From NCBI GenBank assembly GCA_032622095.1, contig CP136065.1:61239094-61303093 (forward strand): a DNA stretch of 64,000 bases, given 5' to 3'. The DNA is from Siphonodentalium dalli (lineage: Eukaryota; Mollusca; Scaphopoda; Gadilida; Siphonodentaliidae). Below the pieces are notes generated by a model. The model saw only the letters and a program-made list of their open reading frames with translations. It searched no databases and had not been told where the DNA came from. Positions 1-11,009 of the stretch are shown piece by piece. A program made the position numbers and the translations under genes. Within the stretch, counting starts at the first letter, position 1. Each line of letters opens with the position of its first letter.

Positions 1-1297
1 ATCTCCCCCTGATGGTCCCCTGTCTCAGTTGTCTTGCTGTAATTATACTCAAATGCACTTGTATAACTGCACTGTCAGAGGTATTCATTGCCTTACAGAG
101 GTGGCATGTACCAAACGTGTTGACCAAAGGACTCAAATGCCGACAGTTATAAAATCAAGTGTTCTCGTTGTTGACATACGGGTACATCGACTTCCTGCCA
201 AATTCACGGAAACATGACCTTGTTTCAATCTGTGAATTCATCTGCAGCTATCTATAGATTAATATTTCCTCCTTTAGTGACCTACTTAAAAGCTATCAAT
301 CCGAGAAGCAGGGGTAGGTTTGTTGTGACAAGTTTACATCACTTTAAGTGTTGACAGATTTTGAGCGATTTAAGTTGGAGATCTATAGTGAGACACACAC
401 CCTCTGTATGCACGTCCATGCCACTCATATATCTTAGTCTTTACAGCTTGAGGTTTGTCTAAACATCATTATTTTCCCCCCAAAAGTAATATACCCTCGT
501 CAGGGACATGCATGGTTAGAGGGTTTCCGTTTGGGTGTCCACCTTTAGATTTCCAACTGGACCCCCACCCCACCCGAATCAGACCAAACTGCCATATGTT
601 CGCGAAACCCCTTGGGTTGAAACTTTCCAACTATATATAATTATAGTACATCAAAATGTCCAACTGTTGGGAATGTCTAACCTGACACCCCTAAGGTTGA
701 GAAATTTCCAACTGATGGCCCTTCCAGACCAAACTTTTGACAAAAAGTAGAAACATATGCTACTGGGGTTCAGATTTGTTCAAATGAGGTCACTGGGTCA
801 AATGTAGGTGGGGCCCGGGACAACTAAAAAAAAATTCAGATTAAACTCTTTAACCAAAAAAGAAAAGAATAGAAAAGAAATGATATATTAAAAAATAAAA
901 GAATATTAACAAAAACTGTGGAATTGTTTTTTTTTTATTAAAATATTAAAAAAAAAAATTGTACATGTATTTAACTCCATGGTCAATTATATATATATAT
1001 TGTTTAACATTTTTTGAAAATTGAAAAACTAATGCCATTACATTTCTGAAGGTTGTGCCCCCTGGCCCTTCACTCAAGTACACTGCTTCTGCCATCCTGG
1101 CCTGGTCCCAAAAATAAAATTTACTCAAATTCTTGACAGAATCATTAATGAGAAGCATTTACTTTGGCTATAACTGTATATATGCTGGGTATGCCTTCAC
1201 AATCATGTCAATCTTGTTATGTTTATAAACATTCCTTGCAGATCTGCTAGAAGTCATTAATTCCCAACCTATCATGTATTGTTCATATCAGGACTAA
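1..1297. other. Non-coding flank with a decayed dispersed repeat
   Basis: No convincing gene. Around 500-790 the sequence carries repeated phrases (fuzzy copies of 'tttccaactg' and 'accaaact') and a phrase, GGTTAGAGGGTTTCC, that recurs inverted near 59420-59435, so this looks like a copy of an old interspersed repeat. 825-960 is A/T-rich low-complexity sequence. Short open frames here have no recognisable domain. Confidence 0.5.
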
Positions 1298-1679
1298 TGT
1301 CATTTGCAGAATGAGGTCCCCAGAGGGTGAATTTAGTGATGCTATCCCGCACAGCGGCCTAGCATCACCAAATTCACCCTCTGGAGACCTTTCTGCGTAT
1401 GCCTCGTCTTCTGGGAAGTATCTATAGTATCAAATTAACATTGTTGTTAGTTACATTTCCCTTCTAGGAAGTTTCTATATCCCCTAATTTGCAGAAGATA
1501 AATTCATAATTGAGGTGCCCAATGGGTGAACATCACCAACTTCAACTGGGGAACTTCAATCTTATCCTAGGTCTGCCATAGCAGTTGGGGGCCCAGAGGG
1601 TGAATTTAGTGATGCTATCCCGCTGTGCGGGATAGCGTCACTAAATTCACCCTCTGAGGACCTCATTCTGCAAATGACA
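1298..1679. mobile_element. Foldback (TIR) element with nested hairpins
   Basis: The ends are inverted copies starting TGTCATTTGCAGAATGAGGT and extending about 50 bp. Each arm is itself half of a hairpin: the phrase CAGAGGGTGAATTTAGTGAT with its reverse complement occurs at 1319-1385 and again at 1591-1660. There is no open frame of note inside, so it is a non-autonomous foldback/MITE-type element. No clear target duplication was found, so its superfamily is open. Confidence 0.7.
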
Positions 1680-1699
1680 GACACATATTGTGAAAAATT

Positions 1700-2213
1700 G
1701 CAAATAGTTTGTCTGTGGGAAAACATGGGCATCTTGGCGTGATTTTATACATTTATCTTATAGAAAAGTCATTCACGCACACAATGAGACCATCGTGTGT
1801 ATTCCTGACTGGATATTTTTGCTCGATATCACGTTTTATGTGTTCCCATACCATGTATGGTACACGTAATGCCGGCGTCGGGTCAACCATCCGCCGTTCG
1901 TCTGGTCGTCCGTCCATACTTGCTATCCGACGCGATTACTCAGATTTTGTTTATCGTATCGTGTTCAAATTTTATGTGCATGTTTATGATGACACACCTA
2001 TCACCTGTATATATTTTGGTATCGATCGATTGCTCGGTTTAGAAATTATTAACACTTTGCATCCACACACATCCATTTTACTCCCATTGTGTTTATATTT
2101 TATATGTAGGTTTATGATTACACACCCTCGCATGTATAGCTTTTGGTATTGATTGGTTGAGCAGTTTAGACAATAATTAACCCTTCACACAAATGCTATC
2201 CGATGCAATAAGT
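1700..2213. repeat. Degenerate satellite-like repeat
   Basis: Diverged units share the pattern 'CAGGTTtATgaTnACACAC...TTGGTATtGATTG...ATTAACCC'. Recognisable phrases occur near 2105-2185, 3400-3450, 4185-4270 and 4400-4470, and again inside the second duplicate near 7220-7520. Period is irregular, roughly 150-200 bp where units are adjacent. A 147-codon frame over 1709-2152 is composed of this repeat and is not considered a gene. Confidence 0.4.
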
Positions 2214-2217
2214 TTAA

Positions 2218-2637
2218 AGGTACTCAATCCGATCAGAGGGTCCTATATTTCTATTTCTTTGGCTTTGGGGGTAAAAAGTAATTGATTCGAGTCGAGGAAC
2301 CTACCAATCAACGCTCAGGGTGATCAGATATCGATATTTGAAGTTTCTTTATTTCTATTCTTTCTGTCCCAGAACACAGTCAAAATTGCGTTATTATTAC
2401 CACTTGATTTTAGAGTTATCCATCCTTGTCTGTTTGAATAGTATTTTGGTGTACAGATCTCGAGCAGATTACGAAGTTAAGGGCAATTATTAGTACTCAT
2501 CTCGAGAAAATAACAAATTTCAAAAATCAATATTTTTTAACCCCAAAGCCAAAGAAATAGTAATATAGGACCCTCTGATCGGATTGTTGTTGTTGGAATC
2601 TGTTGAGATGGGGACCCTCTGATCGGATTGAGTACCT
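2218..2637. mobile_element. TTAA-targeting MITE (AGGTACTC family)
   Basis: TIRs AGGTACTCAATCCGATC / GATCGGATTGAGTACCT. Left flank is TTAA; the right flank reads TTTC rather than TTAA, so that duplication has decayed or been replaced. 420 bp, without the internal segment (about 50 bp) that the sister copy at 5683-6153 retains. Non-autonomous; relatives occur about ten times in this window. Confidence 0.85.
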
Positions 2638-3455
2638 TTCTTCTGATCTGCCTCAAATTATTACCTAGGTTTTTCTTAGAACGTTCTTCATCTGTATGGA
2701 TATTGGTATTGTTTAGCTAACCATGTCCTCTCTTGTCTTTACTTAGAATTCATGCAAGCTGCGATGACTCAAAAACAAATTCTCATCTGATCGGCACCAA
2801 ATTTGGTATAATTATGAGTTTCTCACCCCAAACTACGGATCGAGTTCGAATATGGGTTTGATCCGATATATTTGAACATAGTTATGGCCCTTTATAATCA
2901 TGAAACAGATAGTATAATTAATACATGTTTGTCACTGTGAATTTGAAGAGAAAATATCATTACACAGAACATGTGAATTATTGGTTTCAGTTATTTTTTA
3001 GCTGGGCACTAGATAGATAGATAGTATGGCCAGTGGTGTCTAGCAGAATTTGTTTGTCAAATAATGTCAAAATGTAATTAATGGATGGCTATCTATTAGT
3101 TCTGTTTTCTGTACAATATTAAGTTAACCCCTTTGTTGAAACGGGTTAATTGGTTAATGTACACTCAATAAGACACCTATTCTAAAAGTATAAATTGGAA
3201 TAGTCCATTGTTCATTTGTAGGGATGTTGTAGACATTTTTGTTTACAAACATTGTCGTTTACAGACACTGTCTCTTATCTTAGAATAAATTAACCACCCA
3301 CTTCGTAGTTCCATGACGTCATTGAAAATGATTTACCCTCTCCACGTGTACAGCATATGGTTTTCTGATGTTTTGCATCTGATCATTCTCACATTCTGTA
3401 TCCAGGTTGATGGTGATCCAATTTCCACTTGCATGAATGTTGGGATTACAATTAA

Positions 3456-3936
3456 AGGTACTCAATCCGACCAGAGGGTCCCCATCTCAACAGATTCCAA
3501 CAACAACAATCCGATCAGAGGGTCCTATATTACTATTTCTTTGGCTTTGGTGGTAAAAAAATATTTGATTCGAGTCGAGGAACCCATCAAACAAAGCTCA
3601 GAGTTATTAGATATTGATTTTTGAAAATTCTTATGTTCTCGAGATGAGTACTAATAATTGCCGTCAATTTCGTTTCCTGCTCGAGATTTGTACACCAAAA
3701 CTCTATTCAAACAGACAAGGATGGATAACTCTAAAATAAAGTGGTAATAATAACGCAATTTTGACTGAGATCTGGGCCAGAAAGTATTCCCGATAATGAA
3801 AAATAATAGATTTCTAAAATCGATATCTAACAAATCTGAGCTTTGATGGGTGACTTTCTCGACTCGAATCAAATATTTTTGACCCCCGAAGCCATTGAAA
3901 TAGTAATTGAGAGGAGTTTTATCGGATTGAGTACCT
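3456..3936. mobile_element. TTAA-targeting MITE with known empty site
   Basis: TIRs AGGTACTCAATCCGA / TCGGATTGAGTACCT flanked by TTAA at 3452-3455 and 3937-3940. The duplicate segment has the unoccupied site at 6981-6990 (CAATTAACCC), which proves that TTAA is duplicated on insertion and that the element is exactly the 481 bp between. The interior is an imperfect long palindrome; it encodes no transposase. Confidence 0.95.
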
Positions 3937-5162
3937 TTAACCCGTTCAATAGACACATAATATCCAATAGGCAAATATCAATTATCCCGTTCACTTCGAG
4001 CCAGGTTCAGTAAGGATTTCTATAAACCACCAATTGAATATTCATCTTTAGAGGAAATGTCTTATTTTTGAAATTCCCTCTATTATATTTGGGCTGCAGG
4101 ATAATAATGGTTCTGGTATTATTGAGACTGACTTATTGTATGGTAGTCAAATATTTGTCTACCGATCACTCTTATAATCACATCCAGGTTAATCATGACA
4201 CAGTCTTCAACTGTGTAGATGTTGGTATCGACTGAATGATGATCAAATCAGATTAGAAGAAAATTAACCCACCCATTCCATAGACATACAGTATGCTATC
4301 CAATGTAATGACCATTTTCAATATCTCACTTCTAGTTATCTGATAATTCTGCATTACATTATTTTATATCCAATCATTATCAATCATATTTAATATCCAG
4401 GTTTATACACTCCTCACTTGTATAGTTGTTCAGGTATTGATTGGTTTTGAGTGGGAAAACATTAACCCTTTTCTCTAATCTCAATGATCCCATACCTTTT
4501 AATATGCAGCTATCACAACAAGTTATGACTTATGTTCAAATGTAAGAAGCAGATCAATGGAGTTGCTATGATGTTTATCTACTTATTTTAGTAACTAGTA
4601 TATATTTAGCAGCTATGATGTGTGCGTCTGTCTGACTATGGATTGGGCTTAATTAGCTTTATCACCCTATAAACAAATCTGTGCTGGAGTGACCTGATAG
4701 ATTGAAATCGAATGCCACATCCATGTTCCTATTGTAATTATGTGAGCAAGGTGCCCAATAATGGGCCAATATGTCTGATTCCACTTGTGAACTTAATAGT
4801 AAGCTGTGAATTGTTGAAAGTCATGCACTCATGAAAAGGTTGGTGTAAGGATTTATGAAAAAAGCTAATCACTATCGCCAAGATATGGGTTAAACATCTG
4901 CGATCGTGATCGGCCTCTGGTTGCAATATGCCAGTATAATCCGGTCAAGCCGAATCGACGATAATCACGTAATGTCTGTTTAGAATTAGTTGGCGTTTTT
5001 GGTATTATAAATCCATCCATTCATATATGTGTGTAGGAGATACCCGGGCTAGAATTCATAGTATACTTGAGTTGGCGGCCAAACTGGTGGCCAGAAATAG
5101 AAAAGTCGTCGATATTTTCACATTATGATTTCCACTGTTCTCATAATATCAATATGCCCTGT

Positions 5163-5379
5163 CACTAACTCGCGGCCATATTGGATCCATCAGGTCCGGT
5201 TCCTTGAGTTTACTTAGCTTTCCATATATGGAAGTCATTTAATAATTCAAAAATTCCATATATGGAAATGCTACTCCAAAACTTTGACCTGTAGCACTAA
5301 AACCACGGAACCGGAGCTGGGTGAATCTATGAAACCACGGAATCGGACCCGGTGGATCCAATATGGCCGCGAGTTAGTG
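5163..5379. mobile_element. Short TIR element, CACTAACTCG ends (copy A)
   Basis: Inverted ends CACTAACTCGCGGCCATATT, and an inner pair of inverted phrases (CCATATATGGA, ACCGGAGC/GGTCCGG-type). 217 bp, no coding capacity. The CACTA start recalls EnSpm/CACTA transposons, but no matching 3-bp target duplication is evident, so family placement is tentative. Its outer right end is also the right edge of the 2.7 kb duplication. Confidence 0.65.
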
Positions 5380-5381
5380 TT

Positions 5382-5678
5382 CGGCCAAATTCACTGAATT
5401 GAAGCCTGCAGGCCATACCAGTGATGTTTACCCAGCTAGATTGACACCAGTTGATCACGAAAATGCAAGAAAAATCATAGGTCATGTGTTTACTTTTTAA
5501 AATAAATCCCCAAGTCTACGACAGGGCTATCTCACAGCCAAATTTGATCTGGAAAAACCCAGGACTACAGCAGCTAGTTAAATAAATTTCCCGCTCACAA
5601 AAATCCATTCCCCCACTCATTCACCAGTTTAAATTATTTAGATATTATGTACAAATCAAATAAACGCGATGTCATCCA
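5382..5678. other. Unique spacer between the tandem duplicates
   Basis: About 300 bp with no gene or repeat that I recognise; it separates copy A from copy B. Confidence 0.5.
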
Positions 5679-5682
5679 TTAA

Positions 5683-6153
5683 AGGTACTCAATCCGATCA
5701 GAGGGTCCTATATTACTATTTCTTTGGCTTTGGGGGTAAAAAATAATTGATTCGAGTCGAGGAACCTACCAATCAACGCCCAGGGTGATCAGATATCGAT
5801 ATTTGAAGTTTCGTTATTTCTATTCTTTCTGTCCCAGAACACAGTCAAAATTGCGTTATTATTACCACTTGATTTTAGAGTTATCCATCCTTGTCTGTTT
5901 GAATAGTGTTTTGGTGTACACATCTCGAGCAGATTACGAAGTTAAGGGCAATTATTAGTACTCATCTCGAGAAAATAACAAATTTCAAAAAATCAATATC
6001 TAATAACTCTGAGCTTTGTTTGATGGGTCCCTCGACTCGAATCAAATATTTTTTAACACCAAAGCCAAAGAAATAGTAATATAGGACCCTCTGATCGGAT
6101 TGTTGTTGTTGGAATCTGTTGAGATGGGGACCCTCTGATCGGATTGAGTACCT
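5683..6153. mobile_element. TTAA-targeting MITE (AGGTACTC family)
   Basis: TIRs AGGTACTCAATCCGATC / GATCGGATTGAGTACCT, with TTAA at 5679-5682 and 6154-6157. 471 bp. It is the counterpart of 2218-2637 at the left edge of the duplicated block. Confidence 0.9.
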
Positions 6154-8185
6154 TTAACAGTTTTTTTTATCTGCCTCAAATTATTACCTAGGTTTTTCTT
6201 AGAACGTTCTTCGTCTGTATGGATATTGGTATTGTTTAGTTAACCATGTCCTCTCTTGTCTTTACTTAGAATTCATGCAAGCTGCGATGACTCAAAAACA
6301 AATTCTCATCTGATCGGCACCAAATTTGGTATAATTATGAGTTTCACACCCCAACTACGGATCGAGTTCGAATATGGGTTTGATCCGATATATTTTAACA
6401 TAGTTATGGCCCTTTATAATCAAGAAACAGGTAGTGTAATTAATACATGTTTGTCACTGTGAATTTGAAGAGAAAATATCATTACACAGAACATGTGAAT
6501 TATTGGTTTCAGTTATTTTTTAGCTGGGCACTAGATAGATAGATAGTATGGCCAGTGGTGGCTAGCAGAATTTGTTTGTCAAATAATGTCAAAATGTAAT
6601 TAATGGATGGCTATCTATTAGTTCTGTTTTCTGTACAATATTAAGTTAACCCCTTCATTGAAACGGGTTCATTAGTTAATGTACACTCAATAAGACACCT
6701 ATTCTAAAAGTATAAATTGGAATAGTCCATTGTTTGTTTGTAGGGATGTTTTACAGACATTTTTGTTTACATACATTGTCGTTTACAGACACTGTCTCTT
6801 ATCTTAGAAATAAATTAACCACCCACTTCGTAGTTCCATCATATGACGTCATTGAAAATGATTAACCCTCTCCACGTGTACAGCATATATGGTTTTCTGA
6901 TGTTTTGCATCTGATCATTCTCACATTCTGTGTCCAGGTTGATGGTGATCCAATTTTCACTTGCATGAATGATGGGATTACAATTAACCCATTCAATAGA
7001 CACATAATATCCAATAGGCAAATATTAATTATCCCGTTCACTTCGAGCCAGGTTCAGTAAGGATTTCTATAAACCACCAATTGAATATTCATCTTTAGAG
7101 GAAATGTCTTATTTTTGAAATTCCCTCAATTATATTTGGGCTGCAGGATAATAATAATGGTTCTGGTATTATTGAGACTGACTTACTGTATGGTAGTCAA
7201 ATTTTTTCTACCGATCACTGTTATACTCACATCCAGGTTAATCATGACACATTCGTCAACTGTGTAGATGTTGGTATCGACTGAATGATGATCAAATCAG
7301 ATTAGAAGAAAATTAACCCACCCATTCCATAGACATACAGTATGCTATCCAATGTATTGACCATTCTCAATATCTCACTTCTAGTTATCTGATATTTCTG
7401 CATTACATTATTTTATATCCGATCATTATCAATCATATTTAATATCCAGGTCTATACACCCACCACTTGTATAGTTGTTCAGGTATTGATTGGTTTTTTG
7501 ATTGGGAAAATATTAACCCTTTTCTCTAATCTCAATGATCCCATACCTTTTAATATGCAGCTATCACAACAAGTTATGACTTACGTCAAATGTAAGAAGC
7601 AGATAAATGGAGTTGCTATGATGTTTATCTACTTAATTTAGTAACTAGTATATATTTAGCAGCTATGGTGGGTGCGTCTGTCTGACTATGGATTGGGCTT
7701 AATTAGCTTTATCACTCTATAAAACAAATCTGTGTTGGAATGACCTGATAGATTGAAATCGAATGCCACATCCATGTTCCTATTGTAATTATGTGAGCAA
7801 GGTGTCCAATATGTCTGATTCTACTAGTCAGCTGTGAATTGTTGAAAGTCATGCACTCATAAAAAGGTTGGTGTAAGGATTTATGAAAAAAGCTAATCAC
7901 TATCGCCAAATATGGGTTAAACGTCTGCCGATCGTGATCGGCCTCAGCTTGCAAAATGCCAGTATAATCGACGCTAATCACGTAATGTCTGTTTCGAATT
8001 AGTTGGCGTTTTTGGTATTATAAATCCATCCATTCATATATGTGTGTTGGAGATACCCGGGCTAGAATTCATAGTATACTTGAGTTGGCGGCCAAACAGG
8101 TGGCCAGAAATTGAAAAGTCGTCGATATTATGAATTATTCTCACATTCTGATTTCCACTGTTCTCATAATGTCAATATGCCCTGT

Positions 8186-8401
8186 CACTAACTCGCAGCC
8201 ATATTGGGTCCACCAGGTCCGGTTCCTTGAGTTTACTTAGCTTTCCATATATGGAAGTCATGAATAATTAAAAAATTCCATATATGGAAATGCTACTCCA
8301 AAACTTTGACCTGTAGCACTAAAACCACGGAACCGGAGCTGGGTGAATCTATGAAACCACGGAATCGGACCCGGCGGATCCAATATGGCCGCGATTTAGT
8401 G
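8186..8401. mobile_element. Short TIR element, CACTAACTCG ends (copy B)
   Basis: Duplicate of the element at 5163-5379. Ends CACTAACTCGCAGCC / GGCCGCGATTTAGTG show substitutions relative to copy A. Confidence 0.65.
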
Positions 8402-8403
8402 TT

Positions 8404-10685
8404 AGGGCGTATACTTATAGACGAAACGGTGCATATGTCATCTATAGGTTCACGAAACCCCACAGTGAATAATCGCGAAGTGGCATTAAATTTTGAAGTC
8501 CATTCTCCAGTAAGCGCCGATATTGTCCGTAACCGTAGGGGCGCCGAATAATGGACCTTTCCACAGCTGTCAATCAAATAATTATTAGCAGATATTTTTG
8601 ACCAATCAGCGACCGAGCCGGCCAATGGCTGCATTGGAATTTCTGCTGCCATCTTTCTTCACCCTAATTTTGATATCCATGCATACATTCAGTGTTAAAT
8701 TGGCTATATTCAAAGAACATTTTTTGTTGTCAAATCATAATATACTGAGATTTATATTTGCGGCATGATGTTATAAATTTATACGTGATTATAACAATAT
8801 TTTTTCATTTAGCATGACACTTGTCATAATTTTCACATTTAATGGCAAAACGAATGTGTGTTCTCTTATTTAGATATATTAAAGAGTTCAGGGATCTGCC
8901 TGCTTGTTCTGGTCTGTTTGCAGTTTTTCTTCCAGAGCCCTTGACCGATTTCAACCAATTTTTGTGTGATGCCTTCGGGGTACCACGGCACAAGTTATAA
9001 CGGCCTTATTTTTTTTAATTAAAAATATTTATATATATTTATTTTTTTTCAAACATTTTAATTTCTGAGCAAGCAGTTTTAATCTAATCTATAAAGAAAA
9101 TTAAAATTTTAATTAAAAAAAATTTTTATTTAAAATTAAATTAAAAATTTTATTTAAATTTTTTTTTTTAATTTCAATCTATAACAAAATTTTAAAACCA
9201 ATTAAAAAATTTTTTTTTTAAATAAAATTGTTTAAAATATCAAAATTTGCACGAATAATATACATGAGTGTTTCAGCTAGTTAACATAAGGGCAAGTGCT
9301 GATATGTTCACTTCGGAATTCGATCTCGGGTAACAGACAATATTTATGTGGATAAAGTCTTTTTTACCAGTGAGCGGTATATATACTACCGATGTGGGTG
9401 TGGCCTCTGTGGAAAGCTCTATTACATGTATATTATGACTTGCACGATTCGGAACAACTACCTGAGCTTATTCTGATTTGCCACATTCAGGATTATATAT
9501 TTTTTGGTAAAATCTCGATCAATAATAGCAAAACAGACAGGAAAAATGCATTTTAAAATGCAAAATTGGTTTATCGACTGTAATCAGTTGCGTGTTCGTA
9601 GAAATCGTGATGAAATCGCGACACTCCTGACGTTTTATGATTACATCAGCAAAATAATTGTCGATGATTCAACAAAACATGCGCGTTTTGCGTAGCGTGA
9701 TCAATACATTCTCAAAAGACAGGTATCCTATTTGCATTCACAAAACTGCAGTAATCATTTGTGAATAATATGCGCTATTAATTGTCCACCATTTCTTCAC
9801 AGTGAACATGCACCCCCCCCCCCCTATTTGGCGTTCAGATTCCGGATAGATATGTACATGAGTTGTTGGTCCATTTTCAACTCAGTGTAGTCAGAATGGG
9901 TTGTATAATAACTCCTTATAAATTTCCAGTTAATATTACACCGAAAACTATTACTTACACCAAATCACTCTCCAAAAATCACGTTCGCGATGTGTTTTAT
10001 GTATAATTTGGTGCAGAGAGGTTCCGCGAACCACCTCCAAAATTCTCCAAGTATAATGTTGCATCTTATCACCTAATAGTATCTACAGTAAATATAGTCG
10101 GCTTATGTGATGATTTGGATAAGGATGAGATTAGTCTTAGTCTAAGTCATAGTAATCAAAAATATGAAATATCCGCAAAATCCGGCTTGGGGGGTATTCA
10201 GAATTTCAGATGGCGTCCAAGATGGCCGATGAAAGTGGGTAAATGCTTGTTTGTGCCATTTATGGGGTCGATCTCTCCCAGAAGAAGCTTATATTATCCT
10301 GCACAACGATAGAAAATAACACATGATCATCTAAATGTTTACGTCCAAGATGGCTGCCAATCTGGCGACCGAAAATCGTGAAATTCCCATTTTTTTTATT
10401 TTCTGCAAGCATACACTCTAAATGAAACTTATGGAAACTGCGCGACTAACTCGGTGACCACTATTCCTAAAATGAGAGGAATTTATGATGAAATGGAAAG
10501 GAAAAACACCCAGACTTTTATTATATTTACGGCTATACTACTAGTTATTTGTATAGCTCTCATCAGTCGTTGTTCATTATTTGAAAGTGTCCATTGCCAA
10601 CTTCAATTGAAAAAGAAATCGTGAAATAAGCAGTCTATGTGCTCAAAAAAATACATAATTCATATTCGATTTTTATTTTTTACAG
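8404..10685. other. Intergenic sequence upstream of helicase gene
   Basis: 8405-8655 is locally GC-richer and has two inverted CCAAT motifs near 8600-8630, with an antisense ATG (8650-8652) in a good Kozak context; I do not recognise the encoded peptide. 9008-9245 is a run of A/T homopolymers. 9811-9825 is a C run. 10205-10365 contains two 'CAAGATGGC' phrases of the kind found in old interspersed repeats. Nothing else supported. Confidence 0.4.
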
Positions 10686-11009
10686 GAAACTCTGGAAGGT
10701 GACAGTGGAGTGATTGGGCATTGTTGTATAGAAGATCATATACACCATCAGAACAATGCGGGGGAATAGCCATATCTGGGTATAGAGTCAGGCCACAGGA
10801 ATCAAACGAAAAACGTCAAGAGAACTAGAGATACGGACACAGTTACGATGATCAACTCATGTAAACGGAAGAATAATCAAATAATAATACAACATAGATA
10901 AAACTAGAGAGAATACGCATAGAAAGAGTAAGAAAATAATAACGTTTCAGGCTACCAAAGAAAACTTGATAGCGGTGATACCCGAATTTGTCAGGCCACT
11001 ACGGGAACC
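10686..11009 (+). other. Predicted 5' UTR (exon start) of helicase gene
   Basis: A pyrimidine-rich tract ending TTTTTTACAG (10676-10685) is a good 3' splice site, followed by about 320 bp without an in-frame ATG continuing into the coding exon. This suggests a non-coding first exon further upstream and one large exon holding the whole coding region. Inferred from sequence pattern only. Confidence 0.4.

Larger units (their letters stand above)
2214..5381. repeat. Segmental tandem duplication, copy A
   Basis: About 2.7 kb of this interval is nearly identical to 5679-8403. Copy A is longer because a TTAA element (3456-3936) inserted in it alone. The left limit coincides with the TTAA target of an AGGTACTC element and the right limit with the outer end of a CACTAACTCG element; sequence outside these points is unrelated between copies. 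It contains no gene that I can support. Confidence 0.85.
5679..8403. repeat. Segmental tandem duplication, copy B
   Basis: Direct-orientation duplicate of 2214-5381, lacking the 3456-3936 insertion. Differences between copies are scattered substitutions and small indels, so the event is not very recent. Contains its own TTAA element (5683-6153), satellite-like units and a CACTAACTCG-ended element (8186-8401). No supported gene. Confidence 0.85.

Noticed and set aside
1709-2152. 147-codon open frame
   Set aside because: Made of degenerate satellite-like repeat; no domain and AT-driven composition.
8402-8408. Telomere-like TTAGGG at the duplication edge
   Set aside because: A single copy only; no array.
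8293-8652. 119-codon antisense frame as a complete gene
   Set aside because: The C-terminal third lies in a duplicated TIR element, so at most the first part could be real; kept only as a low-interest finding.
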